Shown here: positions 18,521-25,971 of the stretch, in pieces
Layout of the letters: each line of letters opens with the position of its first letter
How positions within the stretch are numbered: the stretch's first letter is position 1
Assembly (NCBI RefSeq): GCF_000373185.1
Contig: NZ_KB890649.1
Coordinates: forward strand, 110,147 to 174,146
Direction of reading: 5' to 3'
DNA length: 64,000 nt
Source: Segatella paludivivens DSM 17968 = JCM 13650
GTDB lineage: Bacteria; Bacteroidota; Bacteroidia; Bacteroidales; Bacteroidaceae
Position numbers and translations under genes: made by a program
The notes under the pieces: model-generated
What the model saw: only the letters and a program-made list of their open reading frames with translations
What the model was told of the DNA's origin: nothing
Databases searched by the model: none

Positions 18521-19864
18521 TTATTTTAAAGTATAAACTATTGTTTCTAAGTTTCCGAAGATAGGTTTCAGCATACTTGTTACAGCTCCAGCCTTGTCTC
18601 CTTTCATGGCGTTCATATTAATCACCATTACTAGTTTCTGACCTTTTATTATCTCCTTCACATTGTCACCAAGTTGATCATTTGAAGCTATTATCGACTG
18701 TGCTGCTTCCTCTTTACTGCTTCCGCTGAAGAACTGCATGTCTTTGCTAACTCCAAAATAAAATGTAGTCTTCTTATCTGTGTAATACCATGCATTTTTC
18801 TGCCAGTCAAGGATCTTTCCACCAGCAGGGCAACTTTCTTTCCAATAACCAATATCATTAATCCAGTTGCTGTTGGCTAGTTGTGCCGTCATACTCATAG
18901 ATATATTGTCTGAACCATAAGTCGGAGTAATGATTGCCATTTCTCCGTCAACACTGCGTATAATATTGTTCATGTCGATAGCTGCGTTTACGCCCATAAG
19001 CAATTGTTGAATGCCTTTGTTGCTCTGCATAAGTGGAAGAAACTTAGTTCCATTTACGTTAAGGAACATACCAAGCATTGCGGTCTTAGGCATAGAATTT
19101 ATATATTTGCCTTTTATAGGTCTGTATATCTTTGTTGCATCTTTAAGAGATTTGTCTATGGTCTTGTTGAAAGAGAATGTTTCTCCATTAATGTGCATTA
19201 TGCCTTTCTTTACACTCATTTCTGCTGCAATCATCACTTGTGATGCATCTGCGCCTTTTGGTGCGCCAAGAGTGAATGGTGCGATAAATTGATCTGGTAG
19301 AGCTTGTGCTTGTGCTACCATAGCCATTGGTGAATCTATGGAATCTAATTTCTCATACATTTTGCTTGCTGTGATGCCATCTTCCTCGCCCTGTTTCAGA
19401 TATTTAGCCATCTGTTGCTGAAGTTGTGGTTGTGCATCTGGAGTTACAGGTCCCATAATCAGTATTGAAGCATCACTCCAACCAGCAATCCATGCGTCTT
19501 TGAGTACAGTGAAATGGAATCCTCTGCGCTCTTTTGGCTTTGGACAGGATCCTTTTGCTGCCAGTTTATTGAAAGTTTCAGTCAAGTTATCCTCGCTGTT
19601 AACCTTTGCGCAAACGCCTAAGTTACCATCAGGTGATTCAAAAAGATAAATTTTATTGCTTGCATCAATACCGCTCTTGTCGATATTACTCAAGTGGAGT
19701 AGGGTTTTCAATACAGCCATATTGTTTACCCCGCTCATTTTTACTGGATCCATAGATATGAGGGCTGTACTCTCGTTAGGAATGGCGTTAAGATAACTAT
19801 TGTCTGAACATGATGCAAATATAAGCACCATAAGACATGATATAAGGTATACTATTTTCTTCAT
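18521..19864 (-). CDS. DUF4836-family lipoprotein
   Basis: 447-residue protein with a lipoprotein signal (lipobox IFASC, Cys19) followed by SDNSYLNAIPNESTALISMDP, a start characteristic of the Bacteroidetes DUF4836 family. No catalytic motif is seen; the rest is a predicted mixed alpha/beta periplasmic protein. Function unknown. It overlaps rsmE by four bases and is followed after 5 bases by the ABC ATPase, so a role with that transporter is plausible but not shown. Confidence 0.82.
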   Translation of the reverse strand: MKKIVYLISCLMVLIFASCSDNSYLNAIPNESTALISMDPVKMSGVNNMAVLKTLLHLSNIDKSGIDASNKIYLFESPDGNLGVCAKVNSEDNLTETFNKLAAKGSCPKPKERRGFHFTVLKDAWIAGWSDASILIMGPVTPDAQPQLQQQMAKYLKQGEEDGITASKMYEKLDSIDSPMAMVAQAQALPDQFIAPFTLGAPKGADASQVMIAAEMSVKKGIMHINGETFSFNKTIDKSLKDATKIYRPIKGKYINSMPKTAMLGMFLNVNGTKFLPLMQSNKGIQQLLMGVNAAIDMNNIIRSVDGEMAIITPTYGSDNISMSMTAQLANSNWINDIGYWKESCPAGGKILDWQKNAWYYTDKKTTFYFGVSKDMQFFSGSSKEEAAQSIIASNDQLGDNVKEIIKGQKLVMVINMNAMKGDKAGAVTSMLKPIFGNLETIVYTLK

Positions 19865-20583
19865 AATCTTAATGATAATTGTGACATTGTTACAGCCATG
19901 AGCCCGGCTGTTTCAGTGCGAAGTCTGCTTTGTCCCAAAGAAATACTTTCGTATCCGTTTTCGATGGCAAGTCTGACCTCTTCAATAGAAAAGTCACCTT
20001 CAGGACCAACTAATACGGTTATACTTTCGTTCTCTTTATCACTATTTATAATATCGAATAAATCGTTTTTCTCTATTTCTTGATAGCAATGTGCTATGAA
20101 TTTTCTTCCTTTACGCGGATTAGAGATGAAATCCTTGAAAGATATCATTTCGTTGACAATTGGCTTCCATGGCTTTCGGCTTTGCTTTACAGCAGAAACA
20201 ACTATCTTCTCTATTCTTTCAGTGCGTAATACTTTTCGTTCTGAAAATGTGCAGTTTAGAAATGTAAGTTCATCAAATCCAATTTCTGTTGCTTTTTCAG
20301 TCATCCATTCTATGCGATCCATATTCTTTGTCGGTGCTATAGCTAAATGAATGTGTCCTTTCCAAGTCTTATTCTGTGGTAAGGTTTCTTTTATTTCATA
20401 TAAGCACTTCTTGTTTGTAGCTAAAGATACTTCTGCATGATAGAAGTTTCCTGTTCCATCCATAATAAACATTTCGTCACCACTTTTCAAGCGCAACACT
20501 CTCAATGCGTGTGTCGCCTCTTCCTGTGGTAACTCATTGTTGTTTTTGGCATCTGTTACATAGAAATATCTAACTTCTTTCAT
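19861..20583 (-). CDS. rsmE: 16S rRNA (uracil1498-N3)-methyltransferase
   Basis: 240-residue SPOUT-class methyltransferase that methylates N3 of U1498 in 16S rRNA helix 44 using S-adenosylmethionine. The N-terminal PUA-like part contains HALRVLRLKSGDE; the C-terminal knot has TEKATEIG, SRKPWKP, VGPEGDFS and SLGQSRLRTETAG, all RsmE signatures. Full length. It shares one base with the stop of the bifunctional-nuclease gene and four bases with the DUF4836 gene, in a tightly packed operon. Confidence 0.95.
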   Translation of the reverse strand: MKEVRYFYVTDAKNNNELPQEEATHALRVLRLKSGDEMFIMDGTGNFYHAEVSLATNKKCLYEIKETLPQNKTWKGHIHLAIAPTKNMDRIEWMTEKATEIGFDELTFLNCTFSERKVLRTERIEKIVVSAVKQSRKPWKPIVNEMISFKDFISNPRKGRKFIAHCYQEIEKNDLFDIINSDKENESITVLVGPEGDFSIEEVRLAIENGYESISLGQSRLRTETAGLMAVTMSQLSLRL

Positions 20584-21125
20584 TAGTTTTGTTTCCTCCT
20601 CTTTATTTCTTCGCTAAGATATTGTGCCATTTCGTAATTTTCTTCCTTAATAGCATTATCAAGAGATGTCTTTAGCATTTCGTCTGTTAGCGCGTTTACT
20701 GGTAAAGACATTCTATTCTGTCCTTTAACGTATTTCACACTTTGTGCTTTCATCAGTTCGTCATCAATGTAAATAGGGATGTCGCATGTTGTGGCTAGCA
20801 GTATGGCGTCGCTTACTCTTATGTTTGTTGATATTTGTTTAATTTTGTCGAATATCGTAGCTTGGTATTCTCCGTCAATAATATCGTATATGTGGACTTC
20901 AATATCCATACATCCTGTTTTCAGTACTTGTCCTATTGCTTCAGGCAATCTATTTTTTGTAATGTCTGATTTAATAGTTCTTATACTGAATTCATGTACC
21001 ATGAAATTGTCGCATGTAATGGTTAGTTGGCGCTTCTCATCTTCATCGGTAAGCACCAACAATCCTATATCTACATTTCCTACAATTTCTGATATACAGT
21101 TGAATTTCAGTTTGACGTTAAACAT
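20583..21125 (-). CDS. Bifunctional nuclease (DUF151) with C-terminal UVR motif
   Basis: 180-residue protein. Residues about 1-130 match the bifunctional nuclease/DUF151 fold (VLTDEDEKRQLTI, RVSDAILLATTCDIPIYID), reported to have DNase/RNase activity in some members. Residues 145-178 form a UvrB/UvrC-type helical hairpin (LDNAIKEENYEMAQYLSEEIKRR). This fusion is common in Bacteroidetes. Cytoplasmic. It lies between the nucleoside permease and rsmE in one operon. Nuclease activity is inferred from the family only. Confidence 0.87.
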   Translation of the reverse strand: MFNVKLKFNCISEIVGNVDIGLLVLTDEDEKRQLTITCDNFMVHEFSIRTIKSDITKNRLPEAIGQVLKTGCMDIEVHIYDIIDGEYQATIFDKIKQISTNIRVSDAILLATTCDIPIYIDDELMKAQSVKYVKGQNRMSLPVNALTDEMLKTSLDNAIKEENYEMAQYLSEEIKRRKQN

Positions 21126-21152
21126 TTGCAGTCCTCTTATAATATTAATTTA

Positions 21153-22403
21153 TTAATCTTCCGCCATAGGTGCCTTAGGTCTGAACATCAGTGCAAAACT
21201 TATTCCAACAATCATAGCGTATCCGGCGAATGTGAACCAGCATGATTGCCAGTCTGTTACTCCGTTTGCGGCTGTATGATTTGTTACTACAGCCTGAGCT
21301 GCAAATGCACCTACTGTAGCACCTATACCGTTAGTCATTAGCATGAATAGTCCCTGAGCGCTTGAACGTAATGATGGATCTGTAGCTTTATCAACAAATA
21401 GTGAACCTGATATATTGAAAAAGTCGAATGCTACACCATATATAATCATTGAAGCAATAAACATCCATACTCCAGAACCAGGATTACCAGTTCCAAGAAG
21501 TCCAAATCTCAATACCCATGCAAACATGGCGATAAGCATAACGTTTTTAATACCAAATTTCTTCATGAAGAAAGGTATCATCAATATACAGAGTGTCTCA
21601 CTGAATTGTGATATAGAATAGAGTATTACTGGATATTTCACTCCGAATGTTCCTGCATACTCATGTATGTTTTTAAAACTTTCGATGAAAGGAGTAGCGA
21701 AGCCGTTGGTTATTTGTAGACTGACTCCAAGCATCATAGAGAAGATGAAGAATATCGCCATTTTCTTTTGCTTGAACAAAGAAAAAGCCTTCAATCCGAA
21801 AGCATCAGCAATGCTTGTCTTGTCCTGATTTTTCTTAACTCCGCAATTCGGAAGAGTGAATGTATAGAGAAACAATATTATGCTGAGTAAACCACTTACT
21901 ACAAATTGAGTTTGGTTGCTCTTGTATCCCATAATATCAACAAACCACATTGTGCAGATAAATCCTACGGTTCCGAATACGCGTATTGGCGGAAAGTCTT
22001 TCACAGTGTCAAGGCCTGCTTGGCTTAGTGAAGAATATGCTACAGAATTGCTCAAAGCAAGTGTTGGCATATAGAAAGCAACACTTAGCGAATAGAATGT
22101 GAACAGAATGCCGAAATTAGCGTTACTTCCAGCTTCATTTCCATACCATGCAGCTGCAAACATGAATAGTCCGGCTAGCAAATGGCAATATCCTAAAAGT
22201 CTTTGTGCGGGTATAAATCTATCGGCAATAATTCCCATTATTGCAGGCATAAATATAGATACAATTCCCTGCATTGCAAAGAATATTCCGATATGGGCAC
22301 TCATACCTATGTTTCCCAGGTAAATTCCCATACAAGTCAAATAAGCTCCCCAAACCGCGAATTCCAGGAAGTTCATCACTGATAGTCTGATTTTAAGATT
22401 CAT
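21153..22403 (-). CDS. nupG: Nucleoside:H+ symporter, NupG-like MFS
   Basis: 416-residue major facilitator with about twelve membrane segments. The opening RLSVMNFLEFAVWGAYL and GIIADRFIPAQRLLG fit the NHS family (NupG/XapB), which imports purine and pyrimidine nucleosides with protons. Length matches. It is the first gene of a six-gene leftward operon and has a consensus promoter directly upstream. Exact nucleoside preference is unknown. Confidence 0.88.
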   Translation of the reverse strand: MNLKIRLSVMNFLEFAVWGAYLTCMGIYLGNIGMSAHIGIFFAMQGIVSIFMPAIMGIIADRFIPAQRLLGYCHLLAGLFMFAAAWYGNEAGSNANFGILFTFYSLSVAFYMPTLALSNSVAYSSLSQAGLDTVKDFPPIRVFGTVGFICTMWFVDIMGYKSNQTQFVVSGLLSIILFLYTFTLPNCGVKKNQDKTSIADAFGLKAFSLFKQKKMAIFFIFSMMLGVSLQITNGFATPFIESFKNIHEYAGTFGVKYPVILYSISQFSETLCILMIPFFMKKFGIKNVMLIAMFAWVLRFGLLGTGNPGSGVWMFIASMIIYGVAFDFFNISGSLFVDKATDPSLRSSAQGLFMLMTNGIGATVGAFAAQAVVTNHTAANGVTDWQSCWFTFAGYAMIVGISFALMFRPKAPMAED

Positions 22404-22426
22404 CTATTATTTTTTTATTTTGCATG

Positions 22427-22457
22427 CAAAGATAGCGCAAATCGTGAGCAGAACAAA
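22427..22457 (-). promoter_or_regulatory. Promoter of the nupG operon
   Basis: TTTG at 22457-22454, 19-base spacer, TATCTTTG at 22434-22427 on the minus strand, about 24 bases before the nupG ATG. Both elements and spacing match the Bacteroidetes consensus. Confidence 0.65.
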
Positions 22458-22613
22458 ATAAAATACAAAGTTTTTTATTTTTTATAATAAGATGCTGTTT
22501 ATCTTGAATGTTGTGCTAAGTTAATGCTAAGTTATAGTACAACTTATATTCATAATAATGAAGATAAAATCAAACGTTATTATTAGCCTAATCTTCTAAA
22601 GCTTTTTATTTTT

Positions 22614-22717
22614 TAGCTACGTAGCTATGGTATCTATCTCAATCCCCATAAACAGAGGATTTGATGATAGGTAGCTAGGTCAATTTAGCTTCGATGAGCT
22701 ACGTTTTAGCCACGTTA
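22614..22717. repeat. GCTACGT word array with CCC/GGG core, copy B
   Basis: TAGCTACGTAGCTA at 22614-22627 and variants TAGGTAGCTAGG and GAGCTACGTTTTAGCCACG at 22669-22717 flank a core at 22641-22661 (AATCC...GGATT around CATAAACAG). In reverse complement the core aligns with the core of the TGTCACT palindromes at both window ends. Confidence 0.6.
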
Positions 22718-22875
22718 TCCATTTTTGTATATATTATGTACTTGCATTCGCGCGCACACTTAGGGTTTTGAAAAATATAAGTGTCGAAGTGTTAATATAA
22801 TGAATATCAATATTTTATCGACGAATTTGACTACATAAAGTGACGGTGATATGACGGTCAAATTTCAAGTTTTGC

Positions 22876-22921
22876 TTGCGTTTCTATATAGGAACGTAAC
22901 TCTTTCCATATAGAAACGCAA
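22876..22921. repeat. Long hairpin, 19-base arms
   Basis: TTGCGTTTCTATATAGGAA (22876-22894) and TTTCCATATAGAAACGCAA (22903-22921) pair at 17 of 19 positions around an 8-base loop. One arm motif, TTTCCATATAGAAACG, recurs at 63036-63051. No T run follows on either strand, so it is not a typical terminator. Confidence 0.7.
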
Positions 22922-23165
22922 ACTTTTCTACGATGTTTTACCTCCTATTGTTTTGTAAAACGCAATGCATTTCATTATAGAAAACACTGCAAAACATCAA
23001 AAAAAAACATCAAATTACTTCGTAAAGTGCAATGCAATATGAGGAAGATTTTCCCCCATATTTTACCGACGAATAACAGTCACTTTATTCGACTTGAAAA
23101 GATGTCTAACAAATTGATGCTCAACGGATAGACACATCGTCACTTGTTTTTACGAAAAGCTCAGA

Positions 23166-23189
23166 GTGCGCGTGTATGCGCACGTGTAT
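23166..23189. other. 24-base alternating purine-pyrimidine tract
   Basis: Every step alternates purine and pyrimidine and the tract is rich in CG and TG/CA steps, a composition that favours Z-DNA under negative supercoiling. A similar 19-base tract lies at 62423-62441. Confidence 0.6.
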
Positions 23190-23611
23190 TACGGATGTGT
23201 AGCCCCAAGTAATTTAAACTTTGGCTAACAGGCTAACCTAAATCTGATTGCATGGACAAAAATTTGCAGTATCTTTGCCGAGAATTCAGCGGAATTCTAC
23301 AGAACTTTTAAACAAACTAGAAAATTCTGATCCTGTTTACTGTATCTATTTATACATCCTTAGCCTCTCTGATGCAGCCAACTGTTCTTTGACATATTTA
23401 CTTATAAAATACATTCCATCCTTAAATGACACAAAATAACGTAGAGAAGACAGCTAAATCTAGGAAGTTCAAATTGTCATTGAGAAATCTAAGGTAAAAC
23501 AGTTTATAATTAGTCGTATGAATTACACAAAAGTATAACATATAGTTAAAATAGTATTATCGTTTGATGGAATAAATTATTATATTTGCGATAAAATTAT
23601 TGATAATAAAA

Positions 23612-24877
23612 ATGAAGAAACTGTTAACGATTTTAGCGGCGGCTTTTTTCTCCGCAAGTATCAGTGCAAATGGTGGTTTTGTGAAGGTGCAGAATGGGCG
23701 TTTCATAAGAGATGGTAAACCGTATTATTATGTAGGCACTAATTTCTGGTATGGTGCAATCCTTGGTTCTACAGGACAGGGCGGAAACCGCAAACGACTT
23801 GTTAAGGAACTTGACAATATGAAAAAACTGGGAATTGATAATCTCAGAATTCTTGTTGGTTCAGATGGCGAGCAAGGAATAAAGACAAAGGTCGAACCTA
23901 CTTTGCAGAAGTCACCAGGAGAGTATAATGACACCATTCTAGCTGGTTTGGATTATCTGATGAAAGAATTGGGAAAGCGTAAGATGGTTGCAGTGTTATA
24001 TCTCAATAACTCTTGGGAGTGGAGTGGTGGATATGGTTATTATCTTGAGCATGCAGGAGTAGGAAAAGCTCCACGTCCTAATGAAGATGGTTATCCAGCC
24101 TATATGAATTTTGTAGCGCAATATGCAAATAATGAAAAGGCACACAAATTATTCTATGACTATGTGAAATTCATAATAGGAAGAACTAATAGATATACTG
24201 GGAAGAAGTATACCGAAGATCCTGCTATAATGAGTTGGCAGATTGGCAACGAACCGCGAGCGTTTTCAGAGGCGGCTTTGCCTGGTTTCGAAAAATGGCT
24301 TTCAGAGGCATCAGCCTTAATACGGGACTTGGACAGTAATCATCTTATCAGCATAGGTTCTGAAGGTGCTTGGGGATGTGAGAATAGTTATGATGTGTAT
24401 GAGCGTATATGTTCTGATAAGAACGTGGATTACTGTAATGTTCATCTTTGGCCTTATAACTGGGGATGGGCTAATAAAGACAGTCTTGATGAAGACTTGG
24501 CTAAAAGTTGTGCAAAAACAGAAGATTATCTTGATAAACATCTTGCAATATGCAGTAGAATAAATAAGCCATTAGTAATGGAAGAGTTCGGATATCCACG
24601 AGATGGATTCAGCTTTTCTCCCAAATCATCAACTATGAGCCGTGACGGATATTATAATTTTGTATTCTCATTGATATCAGAAAGCGCAAAGACCAAAGGA
24701 TATTTTGCAGGATGTAATTTTTGGGGATGGGGTGGAGATGCCAAACCACAACATGAACAATGGCAGGTGGGTGACGACTACACTGGTGACCCCGCACAAG
24801 AACAGCAAGGATTGAATAGCGTGTTCATTACTGATAAGAGTACATTACAATTGGTGAAGAAATACAATTTAAAATAA
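23612..24877 (+). CDS. GH5 subfamily 7-like beta-mannanase
   Basis: 421-residue secreted glycosidase. The signal peptide (1-20, no lipobox) is followed by a GH5 TIM barrel whose opening (NGRFIRDGKPYYYVGTNFWY) and motifs fit the GH5_7 endo-beta-1,4-mannanases. Catalytic acid/base is Glu214 (IGNEPRAF) and nucleophile Glu325 (VMEEFGY); both are present. It should hydrolyse internal mannosidic bonds in mannan or glucomannan. The frame opens with TTG at 23600 but the ATG at 23612 gives a clean signal peptide. It converges with the leftward mannan operon across a shared terminator and is the only rightward gene at that end. Confidence 0.9.
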   Translation: MKKLLTILAAAFFSASISANGGFVKVQNGRFIRDGKPYYYVGTNFWYGAILGSTGQGGNRKRLVKELDNMKKLGIDNLRILVGSDGEQGIKTKVEPTLQKSPGEYNDTILAGLDYLMKELGKRKMVAVLYLNNSWEWSGGYGYYLEHAGVGKAPRPNEDGYPAYMNFVAQYANNEKAHKLFYDYVKFIIGRTNRYTGKKYTEDPAIMSWQIGNEPRAFSEAALPGFEKWLSEASALIRDLDSNHLISIGSEGAWGCENSYDVYERICSDKNVDYCNVHLWPYNWGWANKDSLDEDLAKSCAKTEDYLDKHLAICSRINKPLVMEEFGYPRDGFSFSPKSSTMSRDGYYNFVFSLISESAKTKGYFAGCNFWGWGGDAKPQHEQWQVGDDYTGDPAQEQQGLNSVFITDKSTLQLVKKYNLK

Positions 24878-24880
24878 TTT

Positions 24881-24914
24881 AAAAAGCGTGCCACATTGAA
24901 TGACACGCTTTTTT
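24881..24914. terminator. Bidirectional terminator between GH5 and GH26-like genes
   Basis: AAAAAGCGTG at 24881-24890 pairs with CACGCTTTTTT at 24904-24914; an A run before and T run after make it work for both converging genes. Confidence 0.75.
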
Positions 24915-24916
24915 AA

Positions 24917-25966
24917 TTATTTGCTTTCAATATATAAGCCATTCAGTTTGCTTAGGAATATTGTGTGTTCATTATTGTAGAACTTCATAAATCCCCGTAT
25001 TTTGTCATTTCCTTCACCTGGGTATGGAGTGTAGAAATGTCCACCTTTATAATCTCCATGATTGGCTCCGAACATGACGTAACCCAAGCGATGATGTTCA
25101 AATATAGGCATCAGTATGTTAGAGAAATAGTTACTGTCAGGTATGCTTTCAATTCCTGTTGTGAGACCTAATGTGTTGTTGTGCTCCTGTGTAAAACTTA
25201 TGGCTTTAGGCAAGAATGTTGCAAGTGTATTCTTGTATTCTTTAATATTTACATGCTCTTTTGTCTGCATATATGTTATGTTTACAATCTCGGCATCATC
25301 AGGATATCTTTCAAGGAATGCATTGTTGGCATAAGTTTCAGAATAACCAAAAATCACATTGGTAACATTATTATCATCAATCATACTTTTAGTGTCTTCA
25401 TAAAGTTTCTTATATTTGTCAATACTCATTTTGCAATACCATGACTTTCCGTCAACAGGATATAGATACAATACTACAGGAACTTTTATTCCGTATGCGT
25501 CTTGCAGACTGCTGATAAAGTTTGAAAGACTTTTAACGTAATCTTTAAGAACATCCTTATTGCCGTTATAATCAGGAGCTGTCCAGTTCATTACAATCAT
25601 AGAACCGTGTTTGAAAGCGTTAATGGCATTTTTTGCAATCCAACTGAACTGCAGACCGTCACTATTTATTTTTTTCCCGCTCTCTATTCCTGATAGTTCA
25701 TATCCGTTTACGGCAGGATTATCGTGGCATATACTGAAAAAGTCACTTCTCAGCTTTTCGTTTTTCCATCCGATGCCTTCAAGAGTTCCATACATCTGAC
25801 CAATCATAACACCCTTGTTGGTGAATGTAGTGAGATTCAACTTCAGATTTTCTGTGCGAGTTGTACGCCCGCTACTGGCAATCTCGTCGTAAGACTTCTT
25901 TTTTTCTCCACATGACGAGATTGCTAAAGTAATCATTAAAGTATAAAATAAAGTTTTTATTTTCAT
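24917..25966 (-). CDS. GH26-like lipoprotein lacking both catalytic glutamates
   Basis: 349-residue lipoprotein (lipobox ISSC, Cys19). It aligns along its length with the active GH26 enzyme encoded at 39008-40063: GVMIGQMYG with GIMIGHQDD, NPAVNGYELSGIESG with YPAVMGFDLGEIELG, YGIKVPVVL with DGIKIPVIF. The acid/base motif RPWHE is replaced by YLYPV (Val171 at the Glu position) and the nucleophile motif LTETG by LTTGI (Thr270). It should therefore not hydrolyse by the GH26 mechanism. Surface mannan binding is a reasonable guess, as it is the last gene of the SusC/SusD operon, 5 bases after the GH26-GH5 gene. It is intact and not frameshifted, which argues for a retained non-catalytic role. Confidence 0.82.
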   Translation of the reverse strand: MKIKTLFYTLMITLAISSCGEKKKSYDEIASSGRTTRTENLKLNLTTFTNKGVMIGQMYGTLEGIGWKNEKLRSDFFSICHDNPAVNGYELSGIESGKKINSDGLQFSWIAKNAINAFKHGSMIVMNWTAPDYNGNKDVLKDYVKSLSNFISSLQDAYGIKVPVVLYLYPVDGKSWYCKMSIDKYKKLYEDTKSMIDDNNVTNVIFGYSETYANNAFLERYPDDAEIVNITYMQTKEHVNIKEYKNTLATFLPKAISFTQEHNNTLGLTTGIESIPDSNYFSNILMPIFEHHRLGYVMFGANHGDYKGGHFYTPYPGEGNDKIRGFMKFYNNEHTIFLSKLNGLYIESK

Positions 25967-25971
25967 AGTTT

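Larger units (their letters stand above)
22458..23611. other. Gene-free tract B, rich in short repeats
   Basis: About 1.15 kb without a credible gene. It holds GCTAAGTTA twice (22515-22523, 22526-22534), the GCTACGT array (22614-22717), a long hairpin (22876-22921), a perfectly alternating purine-pyrimidine tract (23166-23189), GGCTAAC twice (23222-23237) and a plus-strand TATCTTTG (23270-23277, TTG 19 bases upstream) followed by a GAATTC-flanked hairpin (23280-23298). The 63-codon frame at 23248-23439 overlaps that box and is not convincing. A TATATTTG at 23581-23588 is the likely -7 box of the GH5 gene. Several motifs recur in the tract at 62-63 kb. Confidence 0.7.

Noticed and set aside
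23385..23420. rRNA operon leader (TTCTTTGACAT-like)
   Set aside because: The string resembles leaders before 16S genes, but no rRNA follows; a GH5 gene does.
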